48,822 bases of DNA from Photobacterium arenosum (GTDB taxonomy: Bacteria; Pseudomonadota; Gammaproteobacteria; Enterobacterales; Vibrionaceae), in contig NZ_JACYTP010000021.1 in assembly GCF_014841115.1 (NCBI RefSeq), forward strand, positions 1 to 48,822, in the 5' to 3' direction. A program made the position numbers and the translations under genes. Positions 23,003 through 32,213 of this stretch are shown in pieces (the first letter of the stretch is position 1; every line of letters begins with the position of its first letter). The notes under the pieces are model-generated. The model did not search any database. It saw only the letters and a program-made list of their open reading frames with translations, and had not been told where the DNA came from.

Positions 23003-24123
23003 TAGGCCTCCGTGTCTGCTGGGTTAGTCAGATCCAGTGCAATATTCACTGCGATATGTTTCGGGCAGTTATGCGGGCGAACCATCAGGCCAATGATCAC
23101 CTTGGTTTTGGTCTGCCACTGAATCGTCACGTCCTTGTCTCGCGGTTTCATGATTTCACCGGGGAAGGTGATACCGCCGATTTCAGTGGTCTTCGACATC
23201 TGGCGCATATCGACACTGAAATACTGACGGTTCAGCTCAATAGACGCCGGTGTGGAATTCAGGATCTTGTCACCCATCCGGCGAATCGCTTTTACCCGAA
23301 CTCGGCGGTTCAGCTTGTGAACCGGGCGAACATACTCAAGTACCTGGTAATCGCCGCCAGCAGCTTCCAGCGTGGTGGCATCGCCCCAGTAGATGCCCTG
23401 ATAGTCCGGGTACCACTGCGGGACTGAGTAACGGACGGTTGCCAGTGCGATGATGGTTGCCATATCCAGCACTTTGCCGTCGCTGTCCGTCGGGTGTTCA
23501 CCCAATCCCAGCACATTGCCGGTTGCCACCCGCATGGGCGTATCGGCGACGGTGACACTGCGGTCACACAGTCGGCCCGCCAGCACCCCGATGTTATTGC
23601 CATGCAACTGGGGTATTGGCACTACCATGTTGGCTGCCGCGTCCTTCACCAAGGTGACCATCGCGCCGGTATAGGCCGACCAGGTTTGCGCCGCTTTATC
23701 AATGCCCGGTACGGCAGCCAGAAAGAACACCCAGCGTCCCAGCTTGCTCACCAGTTCGGTGTGCTTGGCCTGCATGGCATCAAATCCGGCTTTGTCTGTG
23801 GTTTCATCCACAATCACAATGCCTTCGAAAGAGCCGGTCAGGTTCGCGGCATCCACTGCGTTTTCCCAGGTCTGGCCGTCTGCCAGCGCATAAATGGCTG
23901 CGGTCCAGTTCTGCTTGCCGTTGAGCTGCGCGGCGATCACATTGCGGCCCAGGGCATCATCTGCCACCACATCATTTAAGTTGGTTGCTGCAGACACATA
24001 GGTCAGCTTGCCCTGCAACTCAGCTTTTGAGGTGCTGCCGATAAAGAGCAAATGACGCTCGATTTCCGGCCCCCCCCCTTGCCCTAAGTTGAGGTTGTTG
24101 ACATCAACAGTTCCGATTGCCAT
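23002..24123 (-). CDS. Tail sheath protein (DUF2586 type)
   Basis: A 373-residue protein. The sequence VDNVNLGQGG-like N-terminus, RHLLFIGSTSKAELQGKLTY and the central EGIVIVDETTDKAGFDAM fit the DUF2586 family, which takes the position of the P2 sheath FI in Vibrio and Shewanella contractile phages. It forms the contractile outer tail tube. Followed by the probable tube gene; an uninterrupted operon on the minus strand. Confidence 0.75.
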   Translation of the reverse strand: MAIGTVDVNNLNLGQGGGPEIERHLLFIGSTSKAELQGKLTYVSAATNLNDVVADDALGRNVIAAQLNGKQNWTAAIYALADGQTWENAVDAANLTGSFEGIVIVDETTDKAGFDAMQAKHTELVSKLGRWVFFLAAVPGIDKAAQTWSAYTGAMVTLVKDAAANMVVPIPQLHGNNIGVLAGRLCDRSVTVADTPMRVATGNVLGLGEHPTDSDGKVLDMATIIALATVRYSVPQWYPDYQGIYWGDATTLEAAGGDYQVLEYVRPVHKLNRRVRVKAIRRMGDKILNSTPASIELNRQYFSVDMRQMSKTTEIGGITFPGEIMKPRDKDVTIQWQTKTKVIIGLMVRPHNCPKHIAVNIALDLTNPADTEA

Positions 24124-24126
24124 GGG

Positions 24127-24783
24127 TTATTTCCTTGTTTTGGCCTGCTCGAATATGTTCACGAGCTGGCGGTTGACTTCTCGTTCCTGGCTGCCGAGGA
24201 TCTGACGTTCAGGGAGTGGGATATCCCAAGCGGTCTTTGATGGTTCGTTTTGGATGATTCGAATCATCAACCCGGCTTTCCCTTTATTGATGTTCTCCAT
24301 GATCCATCTAAGACTGGGCTTCTTTGTCCCTTTGCCTTTTGAGCGTTGAATTTCAAAGCCAAGCTCTCTAAGTTTTCGCGCCTGGGCTTTGGTACAAGGC
24401 TCTTTGGAATCGGAACGACCATATTTTTTCTGCATCTTTCTGGCAGTCATCCGTTCGGATTGCCCGAGGTGATGCCGTCCTGCAATGCGGCCTGTTAGCT
24501 TATTCGCCCACGTCAGTTCCAGCGTGTTGCCGCCTTTGACATAAGGCTCAAGTCCTTTCGCCATCCGGCGCATCATCTTGCCGCGTTTCTTGCTGCGCCG
24601 TTCTTCCAGCGGCCTGCCGTGAATGTCCTGCTGCTGCTGAATGCGCTTGCGAACTCTCGACTTTTCCCAGCGCCCCAGCGTTTTTAAAATCCATATCCGC
24701 TTTCGGGCTGGCAGTGCCAGCATGGCCAGCTTTTCCTGCAGGTTGAGCTGGTCACGCTGAACAACTTTAATCTGCGGCTTCAT
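24127..24783 (-). CDS. Phage virion morphogenesis/tail completion protein (gpS-like)
   Basis: A 218-residue, very basic protein rich in K/R (RRSKKRGKMMRRMAKGLEPY). It starts at ATG 24783 inside the end of the gpR-like gene, overlapping by 17 nt; a longer reading from 24855 is less likely. Position immediately after gpR and before the sheath corresponds to P2 gpS. The C-terminal half (WIMENINKGKAGLMIRIIQN) is consistent with the virion morphogenesis family. Confidence 0.7.
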   Translation of the reverse strand: MKPQIKVVQRDQLNLQEKLAMLALPARKRIWILKTLGRWEKSRVRKRIQQQQDIHGRPLEERRSKKRGKMMRRMAKGLEPYVKGGNTLELTWANKLTGRIAGRHHLGQSERMTARKMQKKYGRSDSKEPCTKAQARKLRELGFEIQRSKGKGTKKPSLRWIMENINKGKAGLMIRIIQNEPSKTAWDIPLPERQILGSQEREVNRQLVNIFEQAKTRK

Positions 24784-25258
24784 TTCGAATTTCCGCTTCT
24801 TCTGCAGTGTCGATAGGCACGGACTGAACCCGGTACAATTCACCCGCAAACTCAATCAGGCCATCCGGGTCAGGGATCATTTCAACCGACTCTTCGAGCG
24901 TCAGTTCAATCGCCACATCAGCGGCTTCATGGCTGATAACGTCCACGGCCACATCCGGATCCCCGAGCTCTTCCACATCCCTGTTCGGGTCGTGCTCACT
25001 CAACCAGCAGGCAACCAGTGCCAGCAGGTAGCGCGGGTCTAACTTCTGGTGCGGAAACTCTTCAATGCTGATCACCGCGCGGTACTGCCAGTTGCAGATG
25101 ATGAAGCCGCCGTTCCCCCGGTCTTCTCCGTTCAAAATGAGCTTCGCGCTTTCCTGCCAGGCATCGAGCTTGTTCGCCAGCACATCGGTTTTCAGCCTGC
25201 GGACGATGTAATCTGTCAGGTGCTCAAGCTTGGTTTTGCTGTAAACGACGTTGTTCAT
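24767..25258 (-). CDS. Tail completion protein R-like
   Basis: A 163-residue protein with a start KLEHLTDYIVRRLKTDVLAN and an acidic C-terminal half (DPNRDVEELGDPDVAVDVIS), matching the size and composition of P2 gpR, which completes the tail before head joining. Overlaps the gpL-like gene by 4 nt and the gpS-like gene by 17 nt. Confidence 0.75.
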   Translation of the reverse strand: MNNVVYSKTKLEHLTDYIVRRLKTDVLANKLDAWQESAKLILNGEDRGNGGFIICNWQYRAVISIEEFPHQKLDPRYLLALVACWLSEHDPNRDVEELGDPDVAVDVISHEAADVAIELTLEESVEMIPDPDGLIEFAGELYRVQSVPIDTAEEAEIRNEAAD

Positions 25259-25674
25259 ATCGAATCAATTCCGTTTGGGCTACGGCCTAACAAGAGGCAC
25301 ACATCACGGGCACTTTGGGCCAGAAAGCGCTGGCTCTGCTCCGGGTCATCAGTGGCCGCATTAGCACCTTGCTCGCGCCTGTCCTGGGTGGCGAATTCAG
25401 CCAGTAATTCCGCATGGGCCCGACCATACACCGCCCGCTTGTAGGCAAACTGCTTTGCTGCGTTCAGCTCCTGCGCTGCGCCATCAACCTGCAGTTTTTG
25501 AAGCTGGCCCTGTACATTCAGGGCCGCGATTGATAACGCCATAGCAATTGAGTCGTTATCAAACACACTGGCTACCCGGCGGATGCTGCGAAATTCACTG
25601 GTCGATAAATCAGGCCAGCCAGCACCGTTTAAGGTGGTGTTATCCGCCGGGTTTACCTTTCCGCCAAAGCTCAT
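25255..25674 (-). CDS. Head completion/stabilisation protein (gpL-like)
   Basis: A 139-residue protein following the terminase small subunit, as in P2. It includes WPDLSTSEFRSIRRVASVFD, AALNVQGQLQKLQVDGA and a helix FAYKRAVYGRAHAELLAEF typical of gpL, which closes the head after DNA packaging. It ends SPNGIDSI and overlaps the gpR-like gene by 4 nt. Confidence 0.8.
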   Translation of the reverse strand: MSFGGKVNPADNTTLNGAGWPDLSTSEFRSIRRVASVFDNDSIAMALSIAALNVQGQLQKLQVDGAAQELNAAKQFAYKRAVYGRAHAELLAEFATQDRREQGANAATDDPEQSQRFLAQSARDVCLLLGRSPNGIDSI

Positions 25675-25781
25675 CGCTGCCCCTTTTAATTAGTTGCACC
25701 TCTAGCCACTGAGTCGACGGATTCGGGTTAGCCTGTTGGCTGCCCTATCCTCGTCAGCCGAGGCGCGGCGGCTTGGGAGTC
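25675..25781. other. Short non-coding gap inside the late operon
   Basis: A 107-base gap between the terminase small subunit and gpL-like genes, unusual in an otherwise overlapping operon. It includes a GC-rich part with GTCAGCCGAGGCGCGGCGGC and no complete gene. It could hold an internal promoter or RNA structure. I could not assign one. Confidence 0.4.
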
Positions 25782-26501
25782 TTACAAATTCTTCCCGGTT
25801 TCCAGCGCACTGATGCGCTGGTCGATTTTGCTGATCATGGTGCCGACGCCAATTTTGTCGTGTTGTTTGTTTGCCTCAACAAGCAGGGCTTTGGCTTTTT
25901 CCAGCGTTTCAATATCACCAACAGCGGTCGCTCGTGGCTTGCCTTCGTCGTCTCGCAGCAAGAGCAAGCCCGCGAACTTGAACCATTTAGCATTCACCTG
26001 TTCGTTCAAACGCCATTCGTGCCGAACCTTTTCAAATACCTGGCTGAAATAAGGTTCAATGGAATGACCACGCTCTGATTCACGTTCAGCCCATTCCAGT
26101 ACCTGATCGGCGCAGAACGTAGGCCAGTCACGTTTGATGTAATCCGGTGTTGGTAATTCGCGCTCAATTGCTTTGAAGCACCAATCCAATGCTGTTTCCA
26201 TGGCTTCCACATCGAACAGCCAAAGAACCAAACTGGTGAACACCGGATTCTGGTATTGCTCCCCGCTTTCCAAGTAGCGTTCTGCCAGAGCGCGATATTT
26301 AGGAATTAACACATCTCGTTTGTGTGCAATCCGATCGGCACGAGCATTGAAACGGCGCCGCATATCCTGGCGGTCTTCTTCCAGCTCAATCAGCTTGATA
26401 TGCAGACTGTCGGTCGTGGCCTCACTGACTTCAGAAGCCACTTTCTGTGATCCGCTTTTAGCCAGCAGTGCATTGCGCTGTTTTTGTAATGGGCTAGCCA
26501 T
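25782..26501 (-). CDS. Terminase small (endonuclease) subunit, gpM-like
   Basis: A 239-residue protein with the gpM layout: N-terminal MASPLQKQRNALLAKSGS, a helical HTH-like region, and a body containing EDRQDMRRRFNARADRIAHK and VFTSLVLWLFDVEAMETALD with DWCFKAI. In P2 the endonuclease that cuts cos is this subunit. It follows the capsid gene by 9 nt. Confidence 0.85.
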   Translation of the reverse strand: MASPLQKQRNALLAKSGSQKVASEVSEATTDSLHIKLIELEEDRQDMRRRFNARADRIAHKRDVLIPKYRALAERYLESGEQYQNPVFTSLVLWLFDVEAMETALDWCFKAIERELPTPDYIKRDWPTFCADQVLEWAERESERGHSIEPYFSQVFEKVRHEWRLNEQVNAKWFKFAGLLLLRDDEGKPRATAVGDIETLEKAKALLVEANKQHDKIGVGTMISKIDQRISALETGKNL

Positions 26502-26510
26502 GATCAGTCC

Positions 26511-27518
26511 TTACACCTGTGCCGGTTCAATGACGTCCACGGCTTCAATGGCCGCGAACTTGTTGAAGTCGCCCACCGCATACCCTTCCATACGCAGGTA
26601 AGAGTTTTCGAACTGCTTACGGTCTTCTTCATTGCGCGCTTTACGCCACTGCGTACCTTTCTGCGTCAGGATCTGCAGGTTCTTCAAAGACGTGACCCAA
26701 ACCTGTTTTGCTGGGAAGAATGGCGGTGTGAAGGCTTTCTTACCTGCGATCGTTTTCGCAAGGCTCTGAGCCGCTTTGTGCTCGGTTGGTACCGTGGCAG
26801 ATTCCAGCAAACGATGCTGTTCAGCAGAGACCAGATCACGGCCAACCAAAACCACCAGATCAGGGCTTTCGCGATAGACTTCATGAACCGTGGTGTTGAT
26901 TAGGTCATTCACCAGGGAATCCAGGTTTTTATATGCATCGGCTGTTGCACCGGTTGCATCCAGCTTGGCAGATGCCAGTACTTGCTCAGCTTTCTTTTCT
27001 TTGACGATGGTCAGCCAGCCTTTGTTAACGTCCTGACCTAGTGGGTAAGTCGTCGGGTTGGTCGTTTCAGCAATGTGGGTACCGTGGAAACCAACACGAA
27101 TCATATCCAGTGCAAAGTTACGGGTACTGGCCTGATTCATCAGTTTGATGAACTCCCCAGGACCGCCAGAGTTAGCCCAAACCGTCATGGTTTCCCAGGC
27201 AATACATGCGCAGGAGTCTGTTTCAGTCAGCTGATAGGTATTACCGTCAAAACCCAACTGACCACGGAAGCGCCCACCTTTAACACGACCAGTCAGCAAA
27301 CCACCTGAGCCCACATCAACAACCTGACCCGCAATCTGATCAACCGGGTTGTGCGTAATCATGTTCAGGAAAGCATCAGATTCTAAAATGGCCTGACGCA
27401 ACTTGGTTTCAATCACCGGCGTAATAGCGAACTGCTTCGATGGGTTACCAGTACCGTAAGTTTTGGAAACTGAATCGCTGTACTTCGCCAGATATTCGGA
27501 TGAAAGTGTATTCAGCAT
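26511..27518 (-). CDS. Major capsid protein, P2 gpN family
   Basis: A 335-residue protein with P2-gpN features: the start YLAKYSDSVSKTYGTGNPSK, the segment DAFLNMITHNPVDQIAGQVV, and the late region VVLVGRDLVSAEQHRLLESA. P2-type capsid subunits form a T=7 shell after gpO-assisted assembly and N-terminal processing. It overlaps the scaffold/protease gene by 1 nt. Confidence 0.93.
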   Translation of the reverse strand: MLNTLSSEYLAKYSDSVSKTYGTGNPSKQFAITPVIETKLRQAILESDAFLNMITHNPVDQIAGQVVDVGSGGLLTGRVKGGRFRGQLGFDGNTYQLTETDSCACIAWETMTVWANSGGPGEFIKLMNQASTRNFALDMIRVGFHGTHIAETTNPTTYPLGQDVNKGWLTIVKEKKAEQVLASAKLDATGATADAYKNLDSLVNDLINTTVHEVYRESPDLVVLVGRDLVSAEQHRLLESATVPTEHKAAQSLAKTIAGKKAFTPPFFPAKQVWVTSLKNLQILTQKGTQWRKARNEEDRKQFENSYLRMEGYAVGDFNKFAAIEAVDVIEPAQV

Positions 27519-28444
27519 TAAATCGCCTCCACCGTTTCGCCAGCACCTTCACCCGCTGGGCGCTGCCCCGGTGTTTCCTGTGCTAACGCGTTAAACTTGT
27601 TTTCCAAGCCATCCAGCTTGTCTGTCATCGGCTTCAGCTGCTTTTGCAGTTCTGCAGAGAACAGTTCACTGAAATTCGGCGCCGCAGGTTGACTGCCTTC
27701 CGTTTTAGATGGCTGTTTGTCACCACCATCGGCTTCAGGCTGACCTCCTTCTGGCGGTTTTTCCTTGTCAGCAAACTTCTGCTCCAGAGCATCCAGCTTG
27801 TTGCTGAAAGGCTGAAGCTGCTCTGCCAGCAAGGCTTTCAATTGTTCTTCATTCACGTCGTGTTCCTCGTCGTGTGTATCTGTTGAGATTTCTGGCAAAG
27901 TGCCACCTTTAGAGAACCAATTGCCGATGGTCTTAAAGGCCTGAGCAATGGAGCTACGGGAGTCATCAGTCGAGATAAAATCGGTTGGATTCAGCTCTTC
28001 AAGTTGGCTGTATTCGCGTTCATGCGTCTTTTCGCCAATCGAAAACTTCAGGCGAGTGGTACCGGAACTGGCCGGTGAATCAGTCACAGCCAACCCCATC
28101 AAATAACAACGGCCCTCGCCCTTGTAATCCGGGTTCGCTTCAATGGAAGTAAACAGCTTTTGGCCTTGTTTGTTAGATTCAAGCAGGAAGTCATTTGCGG
28201 TCAGCTTCGCGAACAATCGCAACTTGTTTTTGAACTTGGCAGCTTTTACCTCATCTACCGTGCCCCAGTTACGACCTTCAAATGGCGCCCAGGATGAACG
28301 AAAGTGCTCGGGCCAAATCAATGCCGTATACTCTTCCGTCGAATACTGTTCAGCCATGTCTTTTATCCAGTTGGCTGTAATGGTGCGCCCGTCTACGGTT
28401 GCCCCTTCAGTTGCCACGATTACCCAACCAGTCTGCTTGCTCAT
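27518..28444 (-). CDS. Capsid scaffolding protein with serine peptidase domain, gpO-like
   Basis: A 308-residue protein of the GPO family: N-terminal protease domain (GWVIVATEGATVDGRTITAN, then LIWPEHFRSSWAPFEGRNWG and YLMGLAVTDSPASSGTTRLK, where the Ser is the likely nucleophile) and a long, Glu/Gln-rich coiled-coil scaffold C-terminus with PEGGQPEADGGDKQPSKTEG. The ATG at 28444 is chosen over 28474 as it gives the usual MSKxxxW..VATEG start. First gene of the leftward late operon. Confidence 0.88.
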   Translation of the reverse strand: MSKQTGWVIVATEGATVDGRTITANWIKDMAEQYSTEEYTALIWPEHFRSSWAPFEGRNWGTVDEVKAAKFKNKLRLFAKLTANDFLLESNKQGQKLFTSIEANPDYKGEGRCYLMGLAVTDSPASSGTTRLKFSIGEKTHEREYSQLEELNPTDFISTDDSRSSIAQAFKTIGNWFSKGGTLPEISTDTHDEEHDVNEEQLKALLAEQLQPFSNKLDALEQKFADKEKPPEGGQPEADGGDKQPSKTEGSQPAAPNFSELFSAELQKQLKPMTDKLDGLENKFNALAQETPGQRPAGEGAGETVEAI

Positions 28445-28620
28445 GAATCCCGATTCCGTCAGTGAAAATGTCAATTTGCGTATCAGTCACCGCAAAGCGT
28501 ACGCCTTTGAGTAACCAGATTCATGCAATTGATTTCTAAGGAATTCGGATAGGATTTCGTTCCGAACACAGCAGAATTTAAGTACCTCAATTGAGTCATT
28601 TCGCCGCGTATGATTGCGGC
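28445..28620. promoter_or_regulatory. Divergent late promoter region between gpO-like and gpP-like genes
   Basis: The gap separates leftward gpO and rightward gpP operons and should contain two late promoters, as in P2. An interrupted palindrome TTTGCG-N10-CGCAAA lies at 28475-28496. I did not find the exact P2 Ogr site TGT-N12-ACA here; the activator's site may differ in this phage. Confidence 0.45.
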
Positions 28621-30402
28621 ATGGCATACTCTCCTGAACTACGACAAGCCGCCCGAGCCCTCTACCTGAAGGCATGGACGCCAAAAGATATCGCTGCCGA
28701 ACTTGGCCTAAGTAATGAACGAATCATTTACTACTGGGCTGATAAATATGGCTGGCGGGATATGTTGCGTGAGCACACGGTTGATGAAGCCATTGCGTCC
28801 CGCATCCAGGCATTACTTGAAATACCGGATCCATCCCGTAACCAGCTGGACATGCTCGACCGGCTGATTAACCACCACACCAAGCTGAAAAAAATGCGTG
28901 CGGTAGATAAGCAGCAAGAGCAACAATCGGAGGCCGGCAGCAATAAAGCCGACACGCCGCACAAGCAACGCACAGCCAACACCGCCGCAAAAAGCAGTAA
29001 GAAGAAAGGCAAACAGGCAAAAAACAATGTCGACGACGTAAGCGAAGCCGACTTTGCAGACTGGCATCAGTCGTTATTTAAATACCAGCTGACGATGCGG
29101 GACAACCTGCATCAGCGTATTCGAAATATTCTGAAATCGCGTCAGATTGGGGCAACCTACTATTTCAGTGGTGAGGCGCTAGAAAACGCCATTTTGACGG
29201 GCGACAATCAGATCTTCCTTTCTGCCTCCCGCGCGCAGGCTGAAGTCTTCCGCAGCTACATCATTGCGATTGCCAAAGAGTTTTTGGATATCGAGCTGAG
29301 CGGTAACCCAATCGTGCTATCGAATGGTGCGGAATTGCGGTTTTTGTCGACCAATAGCAAAACCGCACAGAGCTATCACGGCCACGTGTATGTGGACGAA
29401 TATTTCTGGATCCCAAAGTTCGACGAGCTGAACAAACTTGCATCAGCCATGGCGACCCACAAGAAATGGCGGAAGACTTACTTTTCAACCCCATCAGCCA
29501 AAACCCATCAGGCTTACCCTTTCTGGACTGGCGATAGCTGGAAGAAAGGTAAAGAAAGCCGCGAAAAGCTCGATTTCCCCACTTTTGAGGAATACCGCGA
29601 CGGTGGCCGCTTATGTCCAGACAGACAATGGCGTTACGTCGTCACGATTGAAGATGCAGCAAATGGCGGCTGTGGGCTGTTCGATATCGATGAGCTCCAC
29701 GACGAATACAGTGAAGATGACTTCAATAACCTCTTCATGTGTATTTTCGTTGATGGTTCGCAAAGCGTTTTCAAGTTTAACCACCTTGAACGCTGCATGG
29801 TTGACAGTGCGCACTGGCAAGACTTTAAGCGCAACAACCCAAGACCGTTCGATAATCGGGAAGTCTGGCTGGGCTACGACCCCAGCCGAACTCGCGACAA
29901 TGCATGTCTGGTTGTTATCGCGCCGCCTATTGTCGCGCCTGAAAATTTCCGAGTGTTAGAAAAACACTACTGGCGCGGGCTGAATTTCCAACACCATGTC
30001 GCAGAAATAGAGAAAGTATTTGAGCGTTTCAATGTCACTTACATTGGCGTCGATACCACAGGGATCGGCGGCGGTGTATGGGACCTGATCAGCCAGAAAC
30101 ACCCACGTGAAGCGGTTGCCATCCACTACAGCACCGAGAATAAAACCCGCCTGGTGATGAAGATGATTGATGTCATTGAATCCAATCGACTGCAGTTTGA
30201 TGCCGAACATAAAGACATCGCCATGGCATTCATGGCCATCAAACGTGTAACCACAAGCAGCGGTAATGCCATGACATTCAAAGCTGAGCGAAGCGAAATC
30301 ACCGGGCATGCTGACGCTTTCTGGGCCATAGCACATGCGCTGATCAATGAACCGCTGAACCATTCCAATAAACGTAAATCAACCTGGGCGACCGCAGCAT
30401 GA
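28621..30402 (+). CDS. Terminase large (ATPase) subunit, gpP-like
   Basis: A 593-residue protein. N-terminal HTH (SPELRQAARALYLKAWTPKD then IAAELGLSNERI), a Lys-rich linker, the ATPase region with KSRQIGATYYFSGEA as the Walker A-type loop and VYVDEYFWIP as Walker B, and the C-terminal nuclease part GYDPSRTRDNACLVVI and YIGVDTTGIGGG. It powers DNA packaging. The ATG at 28621 is preferred over an upstream TTG because SPELR then follows as in P2 gpP. It is coupled to the portal gene by 4 nt overlap. Confidence 0.92.
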   Translation: MAYSPELRQAARALYLKAWTPKDIAAELGLSNERIIYYWADKYGWRDMLREHTVDEAIASRIQALLEIPDPSRNQLDMLDRLINHHTKLKKMRAVDKQQEQQSEAGSNKADTPHKQRTANTAAKSSKKKGKQAKNNVDDVSEADFADWHQSLFKYQLTMRDNLHQRIRNILKSRQIGATYYFSGEALENAILTGDNQIFLSASRAQAEVFRSYIIAIAKEFLDIELSGNPIVLSNGAELRFLSTNSKTAQSYHGHVYVDEYFWIPKFDELNKLASAMATHKKWRKTYFSTPSAKTHQAYPFWTGDSWKKGKESREKLDFPTFEEYRDGGRLCPDRQWRYVVTIEDAANGGCGLFDIDELHDEYSEDDFNNLFMCIFVDGSQSVFKFNHLERCMVDSAHWQDFKRNNPRPFDNREVWLGYDPSRTRDNACLVVIAPPIVAPENFRVLEKHYWRGLNFQHHVAEIEKVFERFNVTYIGVDTTGIGGGVWDLISQKHPREAVAIHYSTENKTRLVMKMIDVIESNRLQFDAEHKDIAMAFMAIKRVTTSSGNAMTFKAERSEITGHADAFWAIAHALINEPLNHSNKRKSTWATAA

Positions 30403-31415
30403 CACAGGCACTCACCACCAAGCCAACAACCCAAAATTCTGCATACCATATCGACAGCACACCTGAGCCGGTCGACTCAAGCCGATGGCTCACCGATTAC
30501 AACGAGCTCTACTACAACGATGCAGACAACTTCTGGGAGCCGCCTGTTTCGCGCCAAGGCCTGGCGCAAATAGCCAATGCAAATGCCTATCACGGCAGCC
30601 TGCTCATTGCCCGCGCCAACTATGTGGCCGGACGGTTTACAAGCGGTGGCGACCTGCGCCGTCGTTTTGTTCAGGCGTTTTGCCGTGATTACTTCATGTT
30701 TGGGGATGCGGCATTATTGAAACTGCGAAATGCTTTCGGGCAAGTCGTCGGTTTATACCCACTGCCTTCAATGTATTTGCGACGGCGCAAAAACGGCGAT
30801 TTCGTCATCCTTGAACGAGACGAGAAACAGCTTGTGTACAGAGAAAAAGACGTCATTTTTCTACCTCAGTACGAACCCCAACAGCAAATCTATGGCTTAC
30901 CGGATTACCTGGGCAGCATTCAAAGCAGCCTGCTCAACAAAGACGCCACACTCTTTCGCCGGCGCTATTACATGAACGGTGCCCACATGGGGTTCATTTT
31001 CTATGCGACTGACCCGAACCTAAGTCCAGAAGACGAAAAAATGCTGCAAGAGAAGATCGCCAGCAGCAAAGGTGTGGGTAACTTTCGCAGTATGTTTGTG
31101 AACATCCCGAACGGGAAAGAGAAAGGCATTCAACTGATTCCGGTTGGCGATATTGCCACTAAAGACGAGTTTGAACGAATCAAGAACATCACCGCGCAAG
31201 ACATTCTGGTTGGGCATCGCTTCCCCAGCGCAAAAGGCGGCTTAGTGCCTCAACCCGGCTCAAACCTGGGCGACCCAGTCAAGGTAGGTACCGAGTACGC
31301 GAAAGATGAAGTGATTCCCGTGTGTGAACTGATTATGGATGAAGTGAATTCAGATCCCGAGATAACCAAGAGTTTGCGATTAACCTTCAATACAAATGTA
31401 GAAAAGGCCGCATAA
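30399..31415 (+). CDS. Portal protein, gpQ-like
   Basis: A 338-residue portal of the PBSX/P2-Q family. Recognisable blocks: WEPPVSRQGLAQIANANAYH, FRRRYYMNGAHMGFIFYATD, NMFVN-like SMFVNIPNGKEKGIQLIPVG and QDILVGHRFPSAKGGLVPQP. It forms the dodecameric channel for DNA entry. ATGA overlap with the terminase. A hairpin terminator overlaps its stop codon. Confidence 0.92.
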   Translation: MTQALTTKPTTQNSAYHIDSTPEPVDSSRWLTDYNELYYNDADNFWEPPVSRQGLAQIANANAYHGSLLIARANYVAGRFTSGGDLRRRFVQAFCRDYFMFGDAALLKLRNAFGQVVGLYPLPSMYLRRRKNGDFVILERDEKQLVYREKDVIFLPQYEPQQQIYGLPDYLGSIQSSLLNKDATLFRRRYYMNGAHMGFIFYATDPNLSPEDEKMLQEKIASSKGVGNFRSMFVNIPNGKEKGIQLIPVGDIATKDEFERIKNITAQDILVGHRFPSAKGGLVPQPGSNLGDPVKVGTEYAKDEVIPVCELIMDEVNSDPEITKSLRLTFNTNVEKAA

Positions 31416-31423
31416 CGGCCTTT
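31403..31423. terminator. Bidirectional terminator at the end of the portal gene
   Basis: Stem AAAGGCCG / CGGCCTTT with the TAA stop in the loop, flanked by A and T tracts. It serves the rightward P-Q operon and lies just past the leftward lipoprotein gene. Confidence 0.75.
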
Positions 31424-31429
31424 CAATAT

Positions 31430-32050
31430 TTAGCTTGTAGGAATTTCTTTTAAAAACTTTTCCAGTCCAGGTTTAGCCCAAACATATGGATATTTTAGAT
31501 AGCTTGAGTTATTTGGGTCACTTGGTTCAATACGTTGCTCAGAGTAGCTATCCAAGAATTGAACACGAACAATTGACTTCTTAGCTTGGATTAACTCATC
31601 CAGCTGATCCCTCGTAATCCAGTATGATTTCTTTGTTGTGTAATGAAGTGGAGTAGATATTGGGCCTAAGATGGACTGCGTGGTCAAAGACTTCATATCT
31701 TTAATTCCATAATCATGTTTATCAACCGGGAGCAGGCTAATAAATTTGCCATCAATATTAAAATCTAAACTCGTTGCTGGTTCAAAATTTATTGGCTCAT
31801 TCCACTCAGCAACAAGGATGAGACGCCCCTCTTTCATCTTGTTGTTCCAACGAGCTCCAAGCAACAAATATGATGAGCCATCATCTAAGTAACCCGGCTC
31901 TATTGATACATCTTTCCTACCATCAAACTCAGATTGTGATTTACTAATGTACCCTGGCCACCCCGGATTATCATATGTAGCTTTTAAAGACTCAGTTGTA
32001 ACACAGCCTGATAAAATTAAAGCGCACAGGCCAACTAAATAGCATTTCAT
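31430..32050 (-). CDS. Predicted lipoprotein, phage cargo
   Basis: A 206-residue protein with a lipoprotein signal (MKCYLVGLCALILSGC, lipobox LSGC, acylated Cys at 16). The mature part is beta-rich and Trp/Tyr-containing with no recognised domain. The DNA is AT-richer than the adjoining packaging genes. Such lipoproteins placed between structural operons of P2-like phages are often lysogenic conversion or superinfection exclusion genes; here that is inference. Its upstream region holds a LexA box about 100 nt away that belongs more likely to the divergent activator gene. Confidence 0.75.
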   Translation of the reverse strand: MKCYLVGLCALILSGCVTTESLKATYDNPGWPGYISKSQSEFDGRKDVSIEPGYLDDGSSYLLLGARWNNKMKEGRLILVAEWNEPINFEPATSLDFNIDGKFISLLPVDKHDYGIKDMKSLTTQSILGPISTPLHYTTKKSYWITRDQLDELIQAKKSIVRVQFLDSYSEQRIEPSDPNNSSYLKYPYVWAKPGLEKFLKEIPTS

Positions 32051-32153
32051 AATTTTTCCTTATTGCTTGCAGATATAACCTGGCAGAAATGTATCAGATA
32101 CACATGCAAGCGCAATGCAAATCAGGGCACAATAAAAAACCCAACTCGACATA

Positions 32154-32169
32154 CTGTACAAAAACACAG
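32154..32169 (+). promoter_or_regulatory. LexA (SOS) box upstream of the Ogr-like activator
   Basis: CTGTACAAAAACACAG fits CTGT-N8-ACAG exactly. A possible promoter overlaps it: TGTACA (32155-32160) and TACTAT (32178-32183) 17 bp apart, about 30 nt before the activator start at 32214. LexA bound here should block the promoter until DNA damage. Confidence 0.75.
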
Positions 32170-32213
32170 GCATTTCTTACTATTACCCTATCAGTCAGCC
32201 AGTTAGGAAAACC

